Shown here in pieces: positions 44,322 to 55,200 of a DNA stretch of 64,000 nt. The translations under genes and the position numbers were made by a program. The stretch covers positions 1 through 64,000 of the forward strand of contig NCHN01000012.1 in the NCBI GenBank assembly GCA_002281875.1. The letters run 5' to 3'. Positions within the stretch are counted from its first letter, which is position 1. Each line of letters opens with the position of its first letter. Source of the DNA: Sphingobacteriia bacterium 24-36-13. GTDB taxonomy: Bacteria; Bacteroidota; Bacteroidia; Chitinophagales; Chitinophagaceae. A model generated the notes under the pieces. The model was given only the letters and a program-made list of their open reading frames with translations. It was not told the DNA's origin and ran no database searches.

Positions 44322-46106
44322 ATGGCTTTAAATACACAATCACTTCAACCAATTATCAACTTTCTCTGGACGGTTGCTGATGATGTTTTAGTTAATACCT
44401 ATCAGAAGGGTAAATACAAAGATGTTATTCTGCCAATGATTGTTATTCGCAGATTAGACTTACTATTAGAGCCTACGAAAGACCAGGTTCTTAAAACATT
44501 TTCGGAGTATAAGGACAAGCTGCAAAATCTTGATTCATTGTTAACGAACAGTAAGCATGGTTCAGGACTGGCCTTTTATAACACCTCGCCATTCACATTG
44601 AAGAAACTAATGCAAGATCCAAAAAACTTGCGTTCTAATTTTGAAAACTACCTCAATGGCTTTTCAGATAATGTACAAGACATTATCAATAAGTTTAAGT
44701 TTAGAAATGAAATAGAAACACTCGAAGAAGCTCAAATTCTATTCTCTTTAATCGAAAAGTTTTGTTCTCCCAAAGTTGAACTACATCCAGATAAGCTACC
44801 ACCATTAGCTATGGGTTATGTTTATGAAGATTTAGTAAGGCGTTTTAATGAAGAAAATAACGAAGAAGCAGGAGAGCACTTTACACCAAGGGAAATCATC
44901 GATTTAATGACGCATCTTGTTTTTGTTCCCGTAAAAGATCAAATCAAACAAGGTACATATTTGCTTTACGACCCTTGCGTTGGTTCTGGTGGTATGCTCA
45001 CAATCGCAAAGAACTTCATGTTGAATCCGGAAGGTCCAATTAAAAGCAATGCAACAGTTCATTTATACGGGCAGGAAAGTACGCCATTCATATACGCTAC
45101 CTGTAAAAGCGATATGCTGATTAAAGGTGAAGACCCAAACAAAATTGCCTATGGCAGTACATTGAGTGCTTACGGTTTTCCTTCTGATTTGAAGTTCGAT
45201 TTCATGCTCACTAACCCGCCTTATGGCAAAACGTGGGCTCCCGACAAGAAAGCCCTTGGAGTAGGCGAAAAAGGAAAGATCATTGATAAGCGTTTTATAC
45301 TGAATGGCACCTATAAGAATGAAGCTGTAACCAGTCGGGTTAATGATGGTCAGTTGATGTTTGTATTACACATGCTCAGTAAAATGAAGGATACCGAACT
45401 CGGCAGTCGTATTGCTTCAGTTCACAATGGTTCAGCCTTATTTACTGGTGATGCAGGTCAAGGTGAAAGCGAAATCAGAAAGCATATCATTTCAAATGAT
45501 TTGTTGGAAGCCATCATTGCATTGCCTAATGATATGTTCTACAATACGGGTATTCCCACTTACATTTTCGTTATCACCAATAGAAAGGCAAAACACCGTA
45601 TAGGAAAGGTTCAGCTGATTAATGCTACATCTGAAAAGTTCTACACTAAGATGCGGAAACCTTTGGGCAAAAAGAGGGTTGAGTTTTCAGAAAGTCATAT
45701 ACCGGTAATTGAAAAAATGTACCTCGACTTTGAGGAGAATGAATACAGTAAAATTTTCGATAACGAGGATTTTGGCTACACACAAATTACTGTGAACCGT
45801 CCGGAAAGAGATGAAAACGGTAATATTATTTATGCAAGTAAAGGGAAACCAAAGGCAGATAGCAAATTGAAGGACACAGAGAACATTCCTTTGAAAGAAG
45901 ATATTCAGGAGTTTTTTGAAAGAGAAGTATTGCCTTTTGCTCCTGATGCATGGTGGGATGAAAAGGATATCAAGGTGGGTTATGAAATCAATTTTGCTAA
46001 ATACTTCTATAAACACCAGCCCCCAAGGACATTAGCGGAAATTGCAAAAGATATTCTGGCTATTGAAGAAGAAACAGAGGGGCTATTAAAAGAAATAATC
46101 GAATAA
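44322..46106 (+). CDS. hsdM: Type I restriction-modification system DNA methyltransferase subunit
   Basis: The 594-residue N6-adenine methyltransferase has the N-terminal HsdM helical domain. The SAM-binding motif DPCVGSGGML starts near residue 217 and the catalytic NPPYG near 298. The block HFTPREIIDLMTHLVF is typical of HsdM. It methylates the target site together with HsdS and is also required for cleavage with HsdR. One base separates it from the next gene, an unrelated ATPase. The usual partners hsdS and hsdR occur further downstream with foreign genes between. Confidence 0.95.
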   Translation: MALNTQSLQPIINFLWTVADDVLVNTYQKGKYKDVILPMIVIRRLDLLLEPTKDQVLKTFSEYKDKLQNLDSLLTNSKHGSGLAFYNTSPFTLKKLMQDPKNLRSNFENYLNGFSDNVQDIINKFKFRNEIETLEEAQILFSLIEKFCSPKVELHPDKLPPLAMGYVYEDLVRRFNEENNEEAGEHFTPREIIDLMTHLVFVPVKDQIKQGTYLLYDPCVGSGGMLTIAKNFMLNPEGPIKSNATVHLYGQESTPFIYATCKSDMLIKGEDPNKIAYGSTLSAYGFPSDLKFDFMLTNPPYGKTWAPDKKALGVGEKGKIIDKRFILNGTYKNEAVTSRVNDGQLMFVLHMLSKMKDTELGSRIASVHNGSALFTGDAGQGESEIRKHIISNDLLEAIIALPNDMFYNTGIPTYIFVITNRKAKHRIGKVQLINATSEKFYTKMRKPLGKKRVEFSESHIPVIEKMYLDFEENEYSKIFDNEDFGYTQITVNRPERDENGNIIYASKGKPKADSKLKDTENIPLKEDIQEFFEREVLPFAPDAWWDEKDIKVGYEINFAKYFYKHQPPRTLAEIAKDILAIEEETEGLLKEIIE

Positions 46107-46107
46107 G

Positions 46108-47427
46108 ATGCAGATAACACACATACACATAAAAAACTTTAAGGGCTTTGAAGAAAAGTCTTTTGAGTTCAAGGAAAGATTTACTGTGGCCATAGGAAAT
46201 AATGGTCTTGGTAAATCAACCTTGCTCAATGCATTGCAAGTGGGTTTAGGTGCTTTTTTACAGTCAATGCCTACACTACCTGCAAACTATATTTACAGAA
46301 GGCAGTTTAAGAAAGGAGAACGGTTTAAAAAATATTATCCTGAAAGAAAAGACTATCTGCCTAATAAGGAGAATCCGTCTTTAATAGTAGCTGCAAAATG
46401 GTATCCAAAAGATGTAGTTGATGAAATACCTGTGCCGTTCCGCTGGGAAAGACACTATCTCCCTAGTAATGCTACCACACATAAAAAGGAGCACTCTGCT
46501 GATATTATTCAGTATGCAAATTATTTGTTCGATAATCATGCAAGCAAAAAGAATGTGCTTTACCCTGTATTAGCTAACTTCTATATTAATCGAACCAATG
46601 CACAGGTAAGAAGGGTTGATAAAAAGTGGCGTAGAATGTCTCGGCTGGAGAAAGGATATTACACTGCACTTGGAGATAGTGTTGATTTTACAGGTGTGTA
46701 TGAATGGTTATACAGTTACGAAAAGAAGGTAAAAGATGAGGTAGAATTTGAGGGCACAATACAAGCAATGTATGATGCCATTACAACCGCCATACCCTAT
46801 ATAAAAGAAATTGAATACAACTCAAAGTATGATGAGTTTGAAGTGTTGGTAGATTTTAATGACGGGCAGCCGGTTGAAAGAAAGATTGCCTCGATGCTCA
46901 GCGATGGTATGAAGGCTATGTTGAACATGGTGGCAGAAATTGCTTACCGCTGCATCATGTTGAATGGAAAGTTGGGTTATGATGCAGTTGTGAAAAGCCC
47001 TGGCGTAGTATTGATTGATGAATTAGACATGCACTTGCATCCCACATGGCAGCGGCATGTTATCAAAGATTTGAAAGCTGCTTTCCCGAATATGCAGTTT
47101 GTGGTAACAACTCATTCGCCATTTATAGTGCAAAGTATAAATGCAGATGAATTGATTAATCTTGATGTTCACACCACTATAAATCCGAAGGATTATCCAA
47201 TAGAGGTAATTTCTGAGGAAGTAATGAATGTAGAAGCATCTTATGGCACAGATAAAAAGGAAGAAGAAAAGCAAAGTGTTGACTACTTCCATCTTTTAAG
47301 TGAAGCCGAAAAAAGCAATAATAAGGATGCCTATAAAATCCAATTGGAGCAACTTGAGAACTCAATCACTGATACTGGATTGCGGGCTTATTTAAAAACT
47401 CACAGAATAGCTAAAAACATCATTTAA
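46108..47427 (+). CDS. ptuA: Septu-like AAA/ABC-type ATPase (PtuA-like)
   Basis: The 439-residue protein is a RecF/SMC-type ATPase. Walker A is GNNGLGKST at residues 30-38. A signature-like MLSDGMKAML, Walker B VVLIDELDMHLHP (near residue 300) and the switch His in VTTHSPFIV are all present. An ATPase of this type directly followed by an HNH nuclease gene is the composition of the Septu anti-phage system (PtuA/PtuB). Its stop overlaps the ATG of the HNH gene by one base. The alternative is a generic overcoming-lysogeny-like ATPase. The Septu name is an inference from domain pairing. Confidence 0.75.
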   Translation: MQITHIHIKNFKGFEEKSFEFKERFTVAIGNNGLGKSTLLNALQVGLGAFLQSMPTLPANYIYRRQFKKGERFKKYYPERKDYLPNKENPSLIVAAKWYPKDVVDEIPVPFRWERHYLPSNATTHKKEHSADIIQYANYLFDNHASKKNVLYPVLANFYINRTNAQVRRVDKKWRRMSRLEKGYYTALGDSVDFTGVYEWLYSYEKKVKDEVEFEGTIQAMYDAITTAIPYIKEIEYNSKYDEFEVLVDFNDGQPVERKIASMLSDGMKAMLNMVAEIAYRCIMLNGKLGYDAVVKSPGVVLIDELDMHLHPTWQRHVIKDLKAAFPNMQFVVTTHSPFIVQSINADELINLDVHTTINPKDYPIEVISEEVMNVEASYGTDKKEEEKQSVDYFHLLSEAEKSNNKDAYKIQLEQLENSITDTGLRAYLKTHRIAKNII

Positions 47428-48179
47428 TGAGACCGATAGAGAATAGCCCAATACCTCAGGTAAATGGTGTAAATAAAACATTTGCCAATTATCAGGAATG
47501 GCGTGAAGACCTGGCTGATGCATACGGTCAACATTGTGTTTTTTGCAATGACAGGTTACAAAGTAGGTTTGAGGTAGAGCATTTAGTAGCTCAATCTTTA
47601 GGAATAGTTCCCCCTCTTGCATGGAATAACTTATTTCTGGCTTGTGGTCCGTGTAATTTGGCTAAGTCTGCAAGAGTTGCTACAGCAGCAACACATTATT
47701 TGCCAAACGCAAATAATACGCACATGATTTTTTCTTACACAATTAGAAAGCATAAGAAGAACGGCAAATATGCATGTATTCCTGTGTTCAATCCGATTTT
47801 AAATCCAAATCAGAGAACCAAAGCAATTAATACAATTACATATACCGAGTTGAACCGCATTGAGCAAACGCCAGTTCGCCAAAGAAAAATGACGGATGTA
47901 AGATGGCTAAACAGGTATACTGCATATCAAGTTGCAAACACCCAAAGAGCATTATGGAATACATTAACAACGCCACAGCAAAGGGCAGCCTATTTAGCAG
48001 CTATACCGCCAATGATTGAAAAGAATGGTTTCTTTTCAATCTGGTTTGATGCCTTTACTGGTGTAACAGATGTTTTAAGGGTCATTGTAAACAGTCTGCC
48101 TAATACATCAATGGCTTGTTTTGATGCCAATTTTAATCCACAACACCGTAGACCGGCAGACCCGGTTGATACAATTTAG
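47427..48179 (+). CDS. ptuB: HNH nuclease (PtuB-like)
   Basis: The 250-residue protein has a complete zinc-HNH motif. C37xxC40 and C73xxC76 bind the structural zinc, and E51-H52, the N67/N68 pair, N77 and K80 form the nuclease signature (FEVEHLVAQS then FLACGPCNLAKSA). The C-terminal 150 residues are unrecognised and may bind the ATPase. The gene is coupled to the upstream ATPase by a TAATG overlap, as expected for a Septu pair, and ends five bases before hsdS. Confidence 0.78.
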   Translation: MRPIENSPIPQVNGVNKTFANYQEWREDLADAYGQHCVFCNDRLQSRFEVEHLVAQSLGIVPPLAWNNLFLACGPCNLAKSARVATAATHYLPNANNTHMIFSYTIRKHKKNGKYACIPVFNPILNPNQRTKAINTITYTELNRIEQTPVRQRKMTDVRWLNRYTAYQVANTQRALWNTLTTPQQRAAYLAAIPPMIEKNGFFSIWFDAFTGVTDVLRVIVNSLPNTSMACFDANFNPQHRRPADPVDTI

Positions 48180-48184
48180 AAGAT

Positions 48185-49489
48185 ATGACAGCAACGGCAG
48201 TAGACAATAATAAAATAGCATGGCTGGGTGAGTTCCCATCACACTGGCAGGTGCTTCGCATTAAAAATCTGTTTCAGGAGGTAGATAGCCGAAGCGAAAC
48301 AGGTAGTGAAGAACTGCTTTCTGTTTCTCATTATACTGGAGTTACTCTCAAGAGGGAAAGCCTGGAAAGTGAGGACGAACATTTAACCAATGCAGAAAGC
48401 CTTGTAGGCTATAAGCTGGTAGAACCGGGTGATCTGGTAGTAAACATTATGCTGGCTTGGAATGGGAGTATGGGCATTTCACTATACAGCGGAATTACCA
48501 GCCCTGCCTATTGTGTGTATCGTATTAAGGGAGATAATAATCCGGAATATTTTGGCTACTTGTTTACTACTGCATTATTCAAAGCGGAGTTCCGCAGACA
48601 CAGTACAGGTATTATTGATAGCCGCCTACGTTTATACTCCGATAAATTTTTCAGCATATTTTCAATTGTACCGCCAAAGACCGAGCAGGATGTAATTGTA
48701 CAATACATCAAAACACAAGAGGAAAAGGTAAACCGCTTTATTGAAAAGAAAAAAAGATTTATTGAGTTGTTGCGAGAGCAAAAGTATTCTTTGATTTATC
48801 AGATAATAACTGGCGGCTTAGATGATTCCATAATGTTTAAGCAATCAGAGATACCATTTGCTGATAAGTTCCCTGCACATTATAAAGTTGAGAAATTTAA
48901 TAAGTATGTTTATTTGAGACACGGCTATCAGTTTAGAGACTATGACTTTACTGATGATGGCTTAAAGGTTGTGAAAATCACGCAGCTTAATCCATCTGGT
49001 TACTTGGATTTATCAAAGGCAAATACAATAGATAGTTCTCGTTTGGAGGAGTTTAGGGACATTATTATTGATGAAGGTGATATTTTGATGGCACTTACAG
49101 GAGGTACAATAGGTAAAATTATCAGAGCTGACATAAACGAAGAGGTTCTATTGCAGAATTACCGTGTAGGTAATTTTATTCCTTTAAATTCTGCTGAACT
49201 TGACAAGGACTTTTTATATCTCCAGCTAAGTTCTCCATTCATTCAAAAACAAATATATTATCATGTTAGAGAGACTGGACAGCCGAATATAGGCAAAGGC
49301 GACTTTAGAAAAATATTCTTAGTCATTCCACCAATTGATGAGCAACTGAAAATTGTTCTGCATATTAAGAATGAAACAGAAATTATTGATAAAGCAATTA
49401 CCAAAGCTGAACGAGAAATTGAATTAATCAGAGAACATAAAGAAGCGATGATAGCCGAAGCGGTGATGGGAAAAAGAAAAATAGTTTAA
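48185..49489 (+). CDS. hsdS: Type I restriction-modification specificity subunit
   Basis: The 434-residue protein has the two-fold HsdS layout. The first target-recognition domain starts with WLGEFPSHWQVLRIKNLF and the second with FPAHYKVEKFNKYVYLRHG. Each is followed by a helical spacer (RFIEKKKRFIELLREQKYSL; KAEREIELIREHKEAM). The two domains read the halves of a bipartite DNA target. The site itself cannot be deduced. Both repeats look intact, so the system is probably active. Confidence 0.94.
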   Translation: MTATAVDNNKIAWLGEFPSHWQVLRIKNLFQEVDSRSETGSEELLSVSHYTGVTLKRESLESEDEHLTNAESLVGYKLVEPGDLVVNIMLAWNGSMGISLYSGITSPAYCVYRIKGDNNPEYFGYLFTTALFKAEFRRHSTGIIDSRLRLYSDKFFSIFSIVPPKTEQDVIVQYIKTQEEKVNRFIEKKKRFIELLREQKYSLIYQIITGGLDDSIMFKQSEIPFADKFPAHYKVEKFNKYVYLRHGYQFRDYDFTDDGLKVVKITQLNPSGYLDLSKANTIDSSRLEEFRDIIIDEGDILMALTGGTIGKIIRADINEEVLLQNYRVGNFIPLNSAELDKDFLYLQLSSPFIQKQIYYHVRETGQPNIGKGDFRKIFLVIPPIDEQLKIVLHIKNETEIIDKAITKAEREIELIREHKEAMIAEAVMGKRKIV

Positions 49490-52237
49490 ATGGACAAAGG
49501 AGCAAGATATTTTAAATGTGACTTTCAGGTTCACACCCCGAGAGACCTTCAGTTCTCTGGCCAGGATTATGTTTCTGATGCCGATAGAATTGCTTATTCA
49601 GAGCGGTTTATTAAGGCTTGCCGTGATAAAAGAATTGATGCAGTAGCAATTACAGATCACCACGATTTGTGTTTTTACAATTACATCAATGATGCGAGCA
49701 ATAATGAGAAAGACATACATGGCCATCCAATATCAGAGCATGAACGTATAGTTGTCTTCCCGGGAATGGAATTGACGCTTGATGTTCCCTGTCAGGCTCT
49801 TTTAATTTTTGACGCTGATTTAGTAATAGATGATGAGACGAGAATAAAAATCTATACAGCACTTGGTATTTCAGATTATACAAGTAAATCAGAAGCAAAG
49901 ACAGGCCCAACCAACAGGCTTGCGTTTAAGAGCATCAATGATGTTTATGATGCTCTTAATGGTGTAAAGGAATTGAAAGGAAGATTTATTATTTTCCCAA
50001 ACATTAAAGATGGCGGAACAAGTACTATTATAAGAAATGGATTTCACAATGAGTATGCTAAAGGTTTATTTGTGGGCGGTTATTTAGATAGAGGATTGTA
50101 TGAATCGCATAAAAATAATACGGGTTGGAATAATGTAATTGAGGGCAGGGTTTCGGCTTATGGTAATAGATCAATCGGCTTTTTTCAAACATCGGACAAC
50201 AGAACGGATACATTTGAGCATTTAGGCATTTCTGCTACTTGGGTCAAATGGTCCACACCTACTGCTGAAGGGTTACGGCAAGCCTGCCTGGCAAAAAAGT
50301 CCAGAATTTTACAAGATGAACCAAAGTTGCCATCTACAAGAATTAGCGAGGTGAGAATATTGGGCAGCAGCTTTTTGAAAGACTTAGAAATTAAATTTAA
50401 CCCTCAGTTTAATGTATGCATTGGAGGTAGAGGAGCAGGAAAATCTTCCTTACTCCAATATATTTCTTGGGCTTTGGGTAAAGACAGTAATGAAGAGAAG
50501 AAAACTGACCTTGAAACGTTTATTAGTAATACACTTGGCACGGGTACTGTTGAGGTTACAATTATTAAAACTGGTACCACCCATATCATCAGGCGGTCAA
50601 TTAATTCTTACGAAATAAAAATTGGCAATGACGATTGGCAGCCAACCAATAGCCAAAATATTGTTTCAATTATACGGGCAGATTCATTTGCACAAAAGGA
50701 ACTTAGTAAGCATGAGAAAGATAAAACGGCACAGCTTACCAGGATCATTGAAAATGCAGTAAATAGTGGTGTTGAATCAATCAAAAGACAGATCAATGAA
50801 AATGGCAACAGGATTAAGGAAGTAGCCGCTTCTTATGAAACCTATCTTTCAAATCTAAAATCATCAGAAGATTTAAAGACACAAATAGAATCAATTGAGG
50901 AACAAATTAAATCCTTGAATGAGCAATTATCTGAAGTTCCCTCAGGCGACCAGACTATAATCAAAAACAATAGTCTTGTTGCAAACGAAAAATTGATAAT
51001 AAAATCTTCTGAAGCTCAGATTGCAGCATTATTTAATCAGATAGGTAATATACTGACAAACGGAAATTTCAACGGTTTACAATTTGATTCTGAAAATGTT
51101 AAGAATACCGAAGAGATAAAAAAGTATGCTGCCAGCCATGATGAGATAGTTAAAAATATAAAAGCCGCATTAGATGATGCACGAAACAAGGCAAGTTCTT
51201 CAGTTTTAGTTGCTGATAAGAAGGTATTAACTGATTTGCATGTTTTACATGATGCTGAGTATGTTGAAGCAAAAGGCAGACAGACAAAGTTTGAGCAGAT
51301 AATAAAAGAGCTTGAAGAACTCAGAAAGCGTTTGGCTGTTTTGATTGAGGATAGGAACAGGATACTTGAAACTTTGGAATCTGAAAAGGGTGTTAGAAGG
51401 AATTTGCAGAAGCTGTTTTACCAGAGGCATCAACTAAATATAAGTCTACACACTTTAATTAATAGTGCAGTAGCTGAGATATGCGGTAAGAGCGAAGGTT
51501 CTCTTGAAATTGAGTTAACACCGTTAGATAATATAGAACATATTGTCAAAGGTTTCTTAGCTAAAGTTACAGGAAGTAAAGGCCAGCCCGCAAGAACACA
51601 ATCGTTTTTCCAGACACTCTTAAAGGGTGAAAATACATATAAGGAACTGTTGAAGTTTTGGTTCTCGATATACAAGGCTCAAACTGAAAAGCTTAAAATC
51701 GAAAACATAATTTCAGAGTATGGCTTGCAAAATGCCTCACTTCTTGAAACTGATTTTGAAAGAATTAATGAAAGCCTGAATACGTCAGCCATAATTGACT
51801 TTGCATTGGAACTTCCCACTTATGATTTAAAACTTCTTTACTGTAAAGACCCTTCAAATAAAATACCGTTTGAAGATGCCTCTTATGGTCAACAAGCTGG
51901 TTCAATCCTCACAATATTGTTGAATCAGGAATTTGGTCCTTTAATAATTGACCAACCTGAAGATGATCTTGATAATAAAGTTATTCATCAGATAACTGAG
52001 AATATTGTTTCGGCCAAGCACAAGAGACAGCTCATTTTCAGTAGTCATAATGCAAATATTGCAGTGAATGGTGATGCAGAATTAATCCTAACATTTGACC
52101 ATAATTCTGATAAGTCCGCAGGGGAAATTATTGGCAGTGGTTCAATTGATAAGGATGAAATCAAATTGCAAGTAAAGGACATTATGGAAGGCGGTGTTAT
52201 TGCCTTTGAGATGCGTAAAACAAAATATGACTTTTAA
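49490..52237 (+). CDS. PHP-domain / SMC-type ATPase fusion (TrlF-like)
   Basis: The 915-residue protein begins with a PHP phosphoesterase domain: FKCDFQVHTPRD, then VAITDHHDLCFYN and FPGMELTL, with metal-binding His and Asp residues. An SMC/RecN-like ATPase follows, with Walker A GGRGAGKSS (residues 312-320). A long coiled-coil region spans about 400-680, and a C-terminal signature DASYGQQAGSILTI leads into Walker B PLIIDQPEDDLDN. The layout matches proteins called TrlF-family ATPases. A nuclease or phosphoesterase that senses DNA through the SMC arm is likely. It sits exactly between hsdS and hsdR with zero and three bases of spacing. Confidence 0.82.
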   Translation: MDKGARYFKCDFQVHTPRDLQFSGQDYVSDADRIAYSERFIKACRDKRIDAVAITDHHDLCFYNYINDASNNEKDIHGHPISEHERIVVFPGMELTLDVPCQALLIFDADLVIDDETRIKIYTALGISDYTSKSEAKTGPTNRLAFKSINDVYDALNGVKELKGRFIIFPNIKDGGTSTIIRNGFHNEYAKGLFVGGYLDRGLYESHKNNTGWNNVIEGRVSAYGNRSIGFFQTSDNRTDTFEHLGISATWVKWSTPTAEGLRQACLAKKSRILQDEPKLPSTRISEVRILGSSFLKDLEIKFNPQFNVCIGGRGAGKSSLLQYISWALGKDSNEEKKTDLETFISNTLGTGTVEVTIIKTGTTHIIRRSINSYEIKIGNDDWQPTNSQNIVSIIRADSFAQKELSKHEKDKTAQLTRIIENAVNSGVESIKRQINENGNRIKEVAASYETYLSNLKSSEDLKTQIESIEEQIKSLNEQLSEVPSGDQTIIKNNSLVANEKLIIKSSEAQIAALFNQIGNILTNGNFNGLQFDSENVKNTEEIKKYAASHDEIVKNIKAALDDARNKASSSVLVADKKVLTDLHVLHDAEYVEAKGRQTKFEQIIKELEELRKRLAVLIEDRNRILETLESEKGVRRNLQKLFYQRHQLNISLHTLINSAVAEICGKSEGSLEIELTPLDNIEHIVKGFLAKVTGSKGQPARTQSFFQTLLKGENTYKELLKFWFSIYKAQTEKLKIENIISEYGLQNASLLETDFERINESLNTSAIIDFALELPTYDLKLLYCKDPSNKIPFEDASYGQQAGSILTILLNQEFGPLIIDQPEDDLDNKVIHQITENIVSAKHKRQLIFSSHNANIAVNGDAELILTFDHNSDKSAGEIIGSGSIDKDEIKLQVKDIMEGGVIAFEMRKTKYDF

Positions 52238-52240
52238 GTA

Positions 52241-55200
52241 ATGAAAACAGATACATCAGAAAAAGGATTAGAAGCACTTATTGCAGCGTATCTCTGCGAT
52301 ACGATTGCCGGTAACTCATATCAGCTTCGCCAAAACACCCAATACAATCGTGTTGAGTGTGTAGATGAAGAATTGCTTTTCAGTTTTTTAGAAGCAACAC
52401 AGGAAAAGGCAGTACTTAAATTGCAGACCATTCATGGCGGTAATTACCGTAGTAAAATATTGTACCGCCTCAACAGTCAGATCAAGCTGTTGGGCATTAT
52501 TGAAGTTTTGCGTAAAGGAATTACTGACAATAATGTAAAACTGAAATTCTTTTATGATAAACCCGTTTCGAACCTCAATCAGCAAGACACTGAACTCTAC
52601 AACAAGAATATATTCTCTGTAACCCGACAGGTGCATTACAGCACACAAAATGAAAATAGCCTCGATATGGTTGTTTTCATCAATGGCTTACCCATCATCA
52701 CTTTTGAATTAAAAAATGAGCTTACCAAACAGAATGTAAAAGATGCTATCAAACAATACAAAACAAGCAGAGATAGCAAAGAAGAACTGTTTCGCCTCGG
52801 AAGATGCATGGTGCACTTTGCCGTAGATACAGAGCAGGTTTGGATGACCACTCACTTAAAGAATGGCAGTACATATTTTCTTCCCTTCAATAAAGGACAC
52901 AATAATGGAGCAGGAAATCCCCCCAATTCATCGGGCATTAAAACTGACTACCTGTGGAAGGAAATATTGACCAAAGACAGCCTTACCAATATCATTCAGA
53001 ATTATGTGCAGTTGTTTGAAGAGGAAGTAGAGAAGATATTACCTGATGGTAAAATCAAAAAGGAGAAAGTCAAGAAACTCATATTCCCTCGTTATCACCA
53101 ATTATTTGCAGTAAACAGTCTGTTGCAAAATGCAAAACTAAACGGTGCAGGCCGCAGATACCTTATTCAACATTCCGCAGGTTCTGGTAAGAGTAACTCA
53201 ATCAGCTGGCTGGCTCACCAGTTAGTAGGTTTATTTGATAACTCAAATACCAACACTGTATTTGATACGGTCATTGTAGTCACCGACCGTAAAGTACTAG
53301 ATGCACAGATACGGAATAACATCAAACAATTTGAGCAGGTAAAAGGGGTAGTAGAAGCTATTACTGAAGGTAGTAAGCAGCTAAAAACTGCTTTGGAAGA
53401 AGGTAAGAAGATTATTATTACAACCATTCAGAAGTTTCCCTACATCGTTAATGAAATTGGAGAGTTGCCGGGCAACAAGTTTGCTATCATCATTGATGAA
53501 GCACATAGTAGCCAAAGCGGTAATACTGCCGGTAAGCTCAATGAAACCCTTGCCAAAGATTTTGAAAAAGTGCAGGTGGATGGGGATGAATACATTTTTG
53601 TGGATAAAGACCAGTATGATGAACTTACTTCCGAAGATTTGGTGGTAGATATTGTAAAAGGTAGGAAGATGCTGACCAATGCAAGCTACTTCGCCTTTAC
53701 CGCTACTCCTAAGAACAAAACACTGGAATTGTTTGGTGAAAGGTTTAACGATAACGGCAAAGAAAAATTCAGGGCTTTTCATTTATACTCAATGAAGCAA
53801 GCCATTGAAGAAAACTTCATTCGTGATGTGCTGGAAAATTATACTACCTACCAAAGTTTTTATGGGTTGTACAAACGCATTGAAGATGATCCACTGTTCG
53901 ATAAGGTAAAGGCACAAAAGAAACTACGCATCTATGTGGAAAGTCATGACCTGGCTATTGAGAAGAAAACTGCCATCATGATTGAACACTTCATGGATTC
54001 GGTGATTAAGCGTAAAAAAATAAATGGTTTGGCAAAAGCGATGCTGGTTACCAGCAGCCGTAAAAATGCAGTTAAGTATAAAAAAGCATTTGACAGATAC
54101 CTTGCTGACACTGGAAATCCTTTCAAAGCCATTGTTGCCTTTTCAGGTGAAATTGACGGGCAAACCGAAGCCTCATTGAATGGCTTTTCAAGTTCAGCAA
54201 TACCAGATGAGTTTAAGAAGTCAGAGTATCGCTTTCTGATTGTAGCCAACAAATACCAAACAGGGTTCGACCAGCCACTTTTACATACTATGTATGTTGA
54301 TAAAAAATTGGGCGGTGTAAATGCTGTTCAAACCCTTTCAAGGCTGAACAGAACAACGGCTGGTAAAACAGACACATTCGTATTAGACTTTGCAAACAAG
54401 GCAGAAGACATCAAAAAGTCTTTCGACCCATTCTACGAAACAACGATTTTGGGTGAGGCAACAGACCCAAATAAACTATTCGACCTGCAATCCGCATTAG
54501 ATGCTTTTCAGGTTTACACACCCGAGCAGGTGCAGGAGTTTTCACAACGCCTAATTACCAATGTTCCGGTTGATCAGTTACACAGCATTTTGGATGCTGC
54601 TGCCGAAGTTTTCAGAAGCCACCTGAACGAAGAACAGCAAGAAGATTTCCGTGCCAAATGCAAAACCTATGTACGTCTGTATGTTTTCCTTGCTCAAATA
54701 GTTCCTTTTATCAATCCATATCTGGAAAGGCTATACCTCTTCTTAAATCATTTACAGAATAAGTTAGGCCGTCAGAGGGAGGAAGATTTAGCACAAGGTA
54801 TTTTGGATAACATAGACATGGAGAACCTTCGATACCAATTAGAGGCCACCACCAATATCGCACTTGAGCAGGGTGATGAATTAAAACCTATCCCCACTGA
54901 GATGAGAGGTGGAGTTGCTGAGCCTGAAATGGAGTATTTGTCAAACATCGTAAAAGCATTTAACGACAGATTTGGTACTGCCTTTACCAATGAAGATAAG
55001 GTGAAGAAAATGACAGAAGATTTAATGCAAGATGTAGCTAATGATAGTGAGTTTGTTAATGCTTTCCAGCACTCAGACACCCAAAATGCCAGGATTACAT
55101 TTGAAGATGTGCTAAAGCGAAAGCTAATAGACCACATAGAAACCAATTTTGAAGTGTTTAAGGAGTATAATGATAACAAGGAGTTCAGGGATTTCTTTGC

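Noticed and set aside
46108-48179. Retron with PtuAB effectors
   Set aside because: No reverse transcriptase gene or msr/msd-like inverted repeats are seen next to the ATPase/HNH pair, so a plain Septu-like module is more likely.
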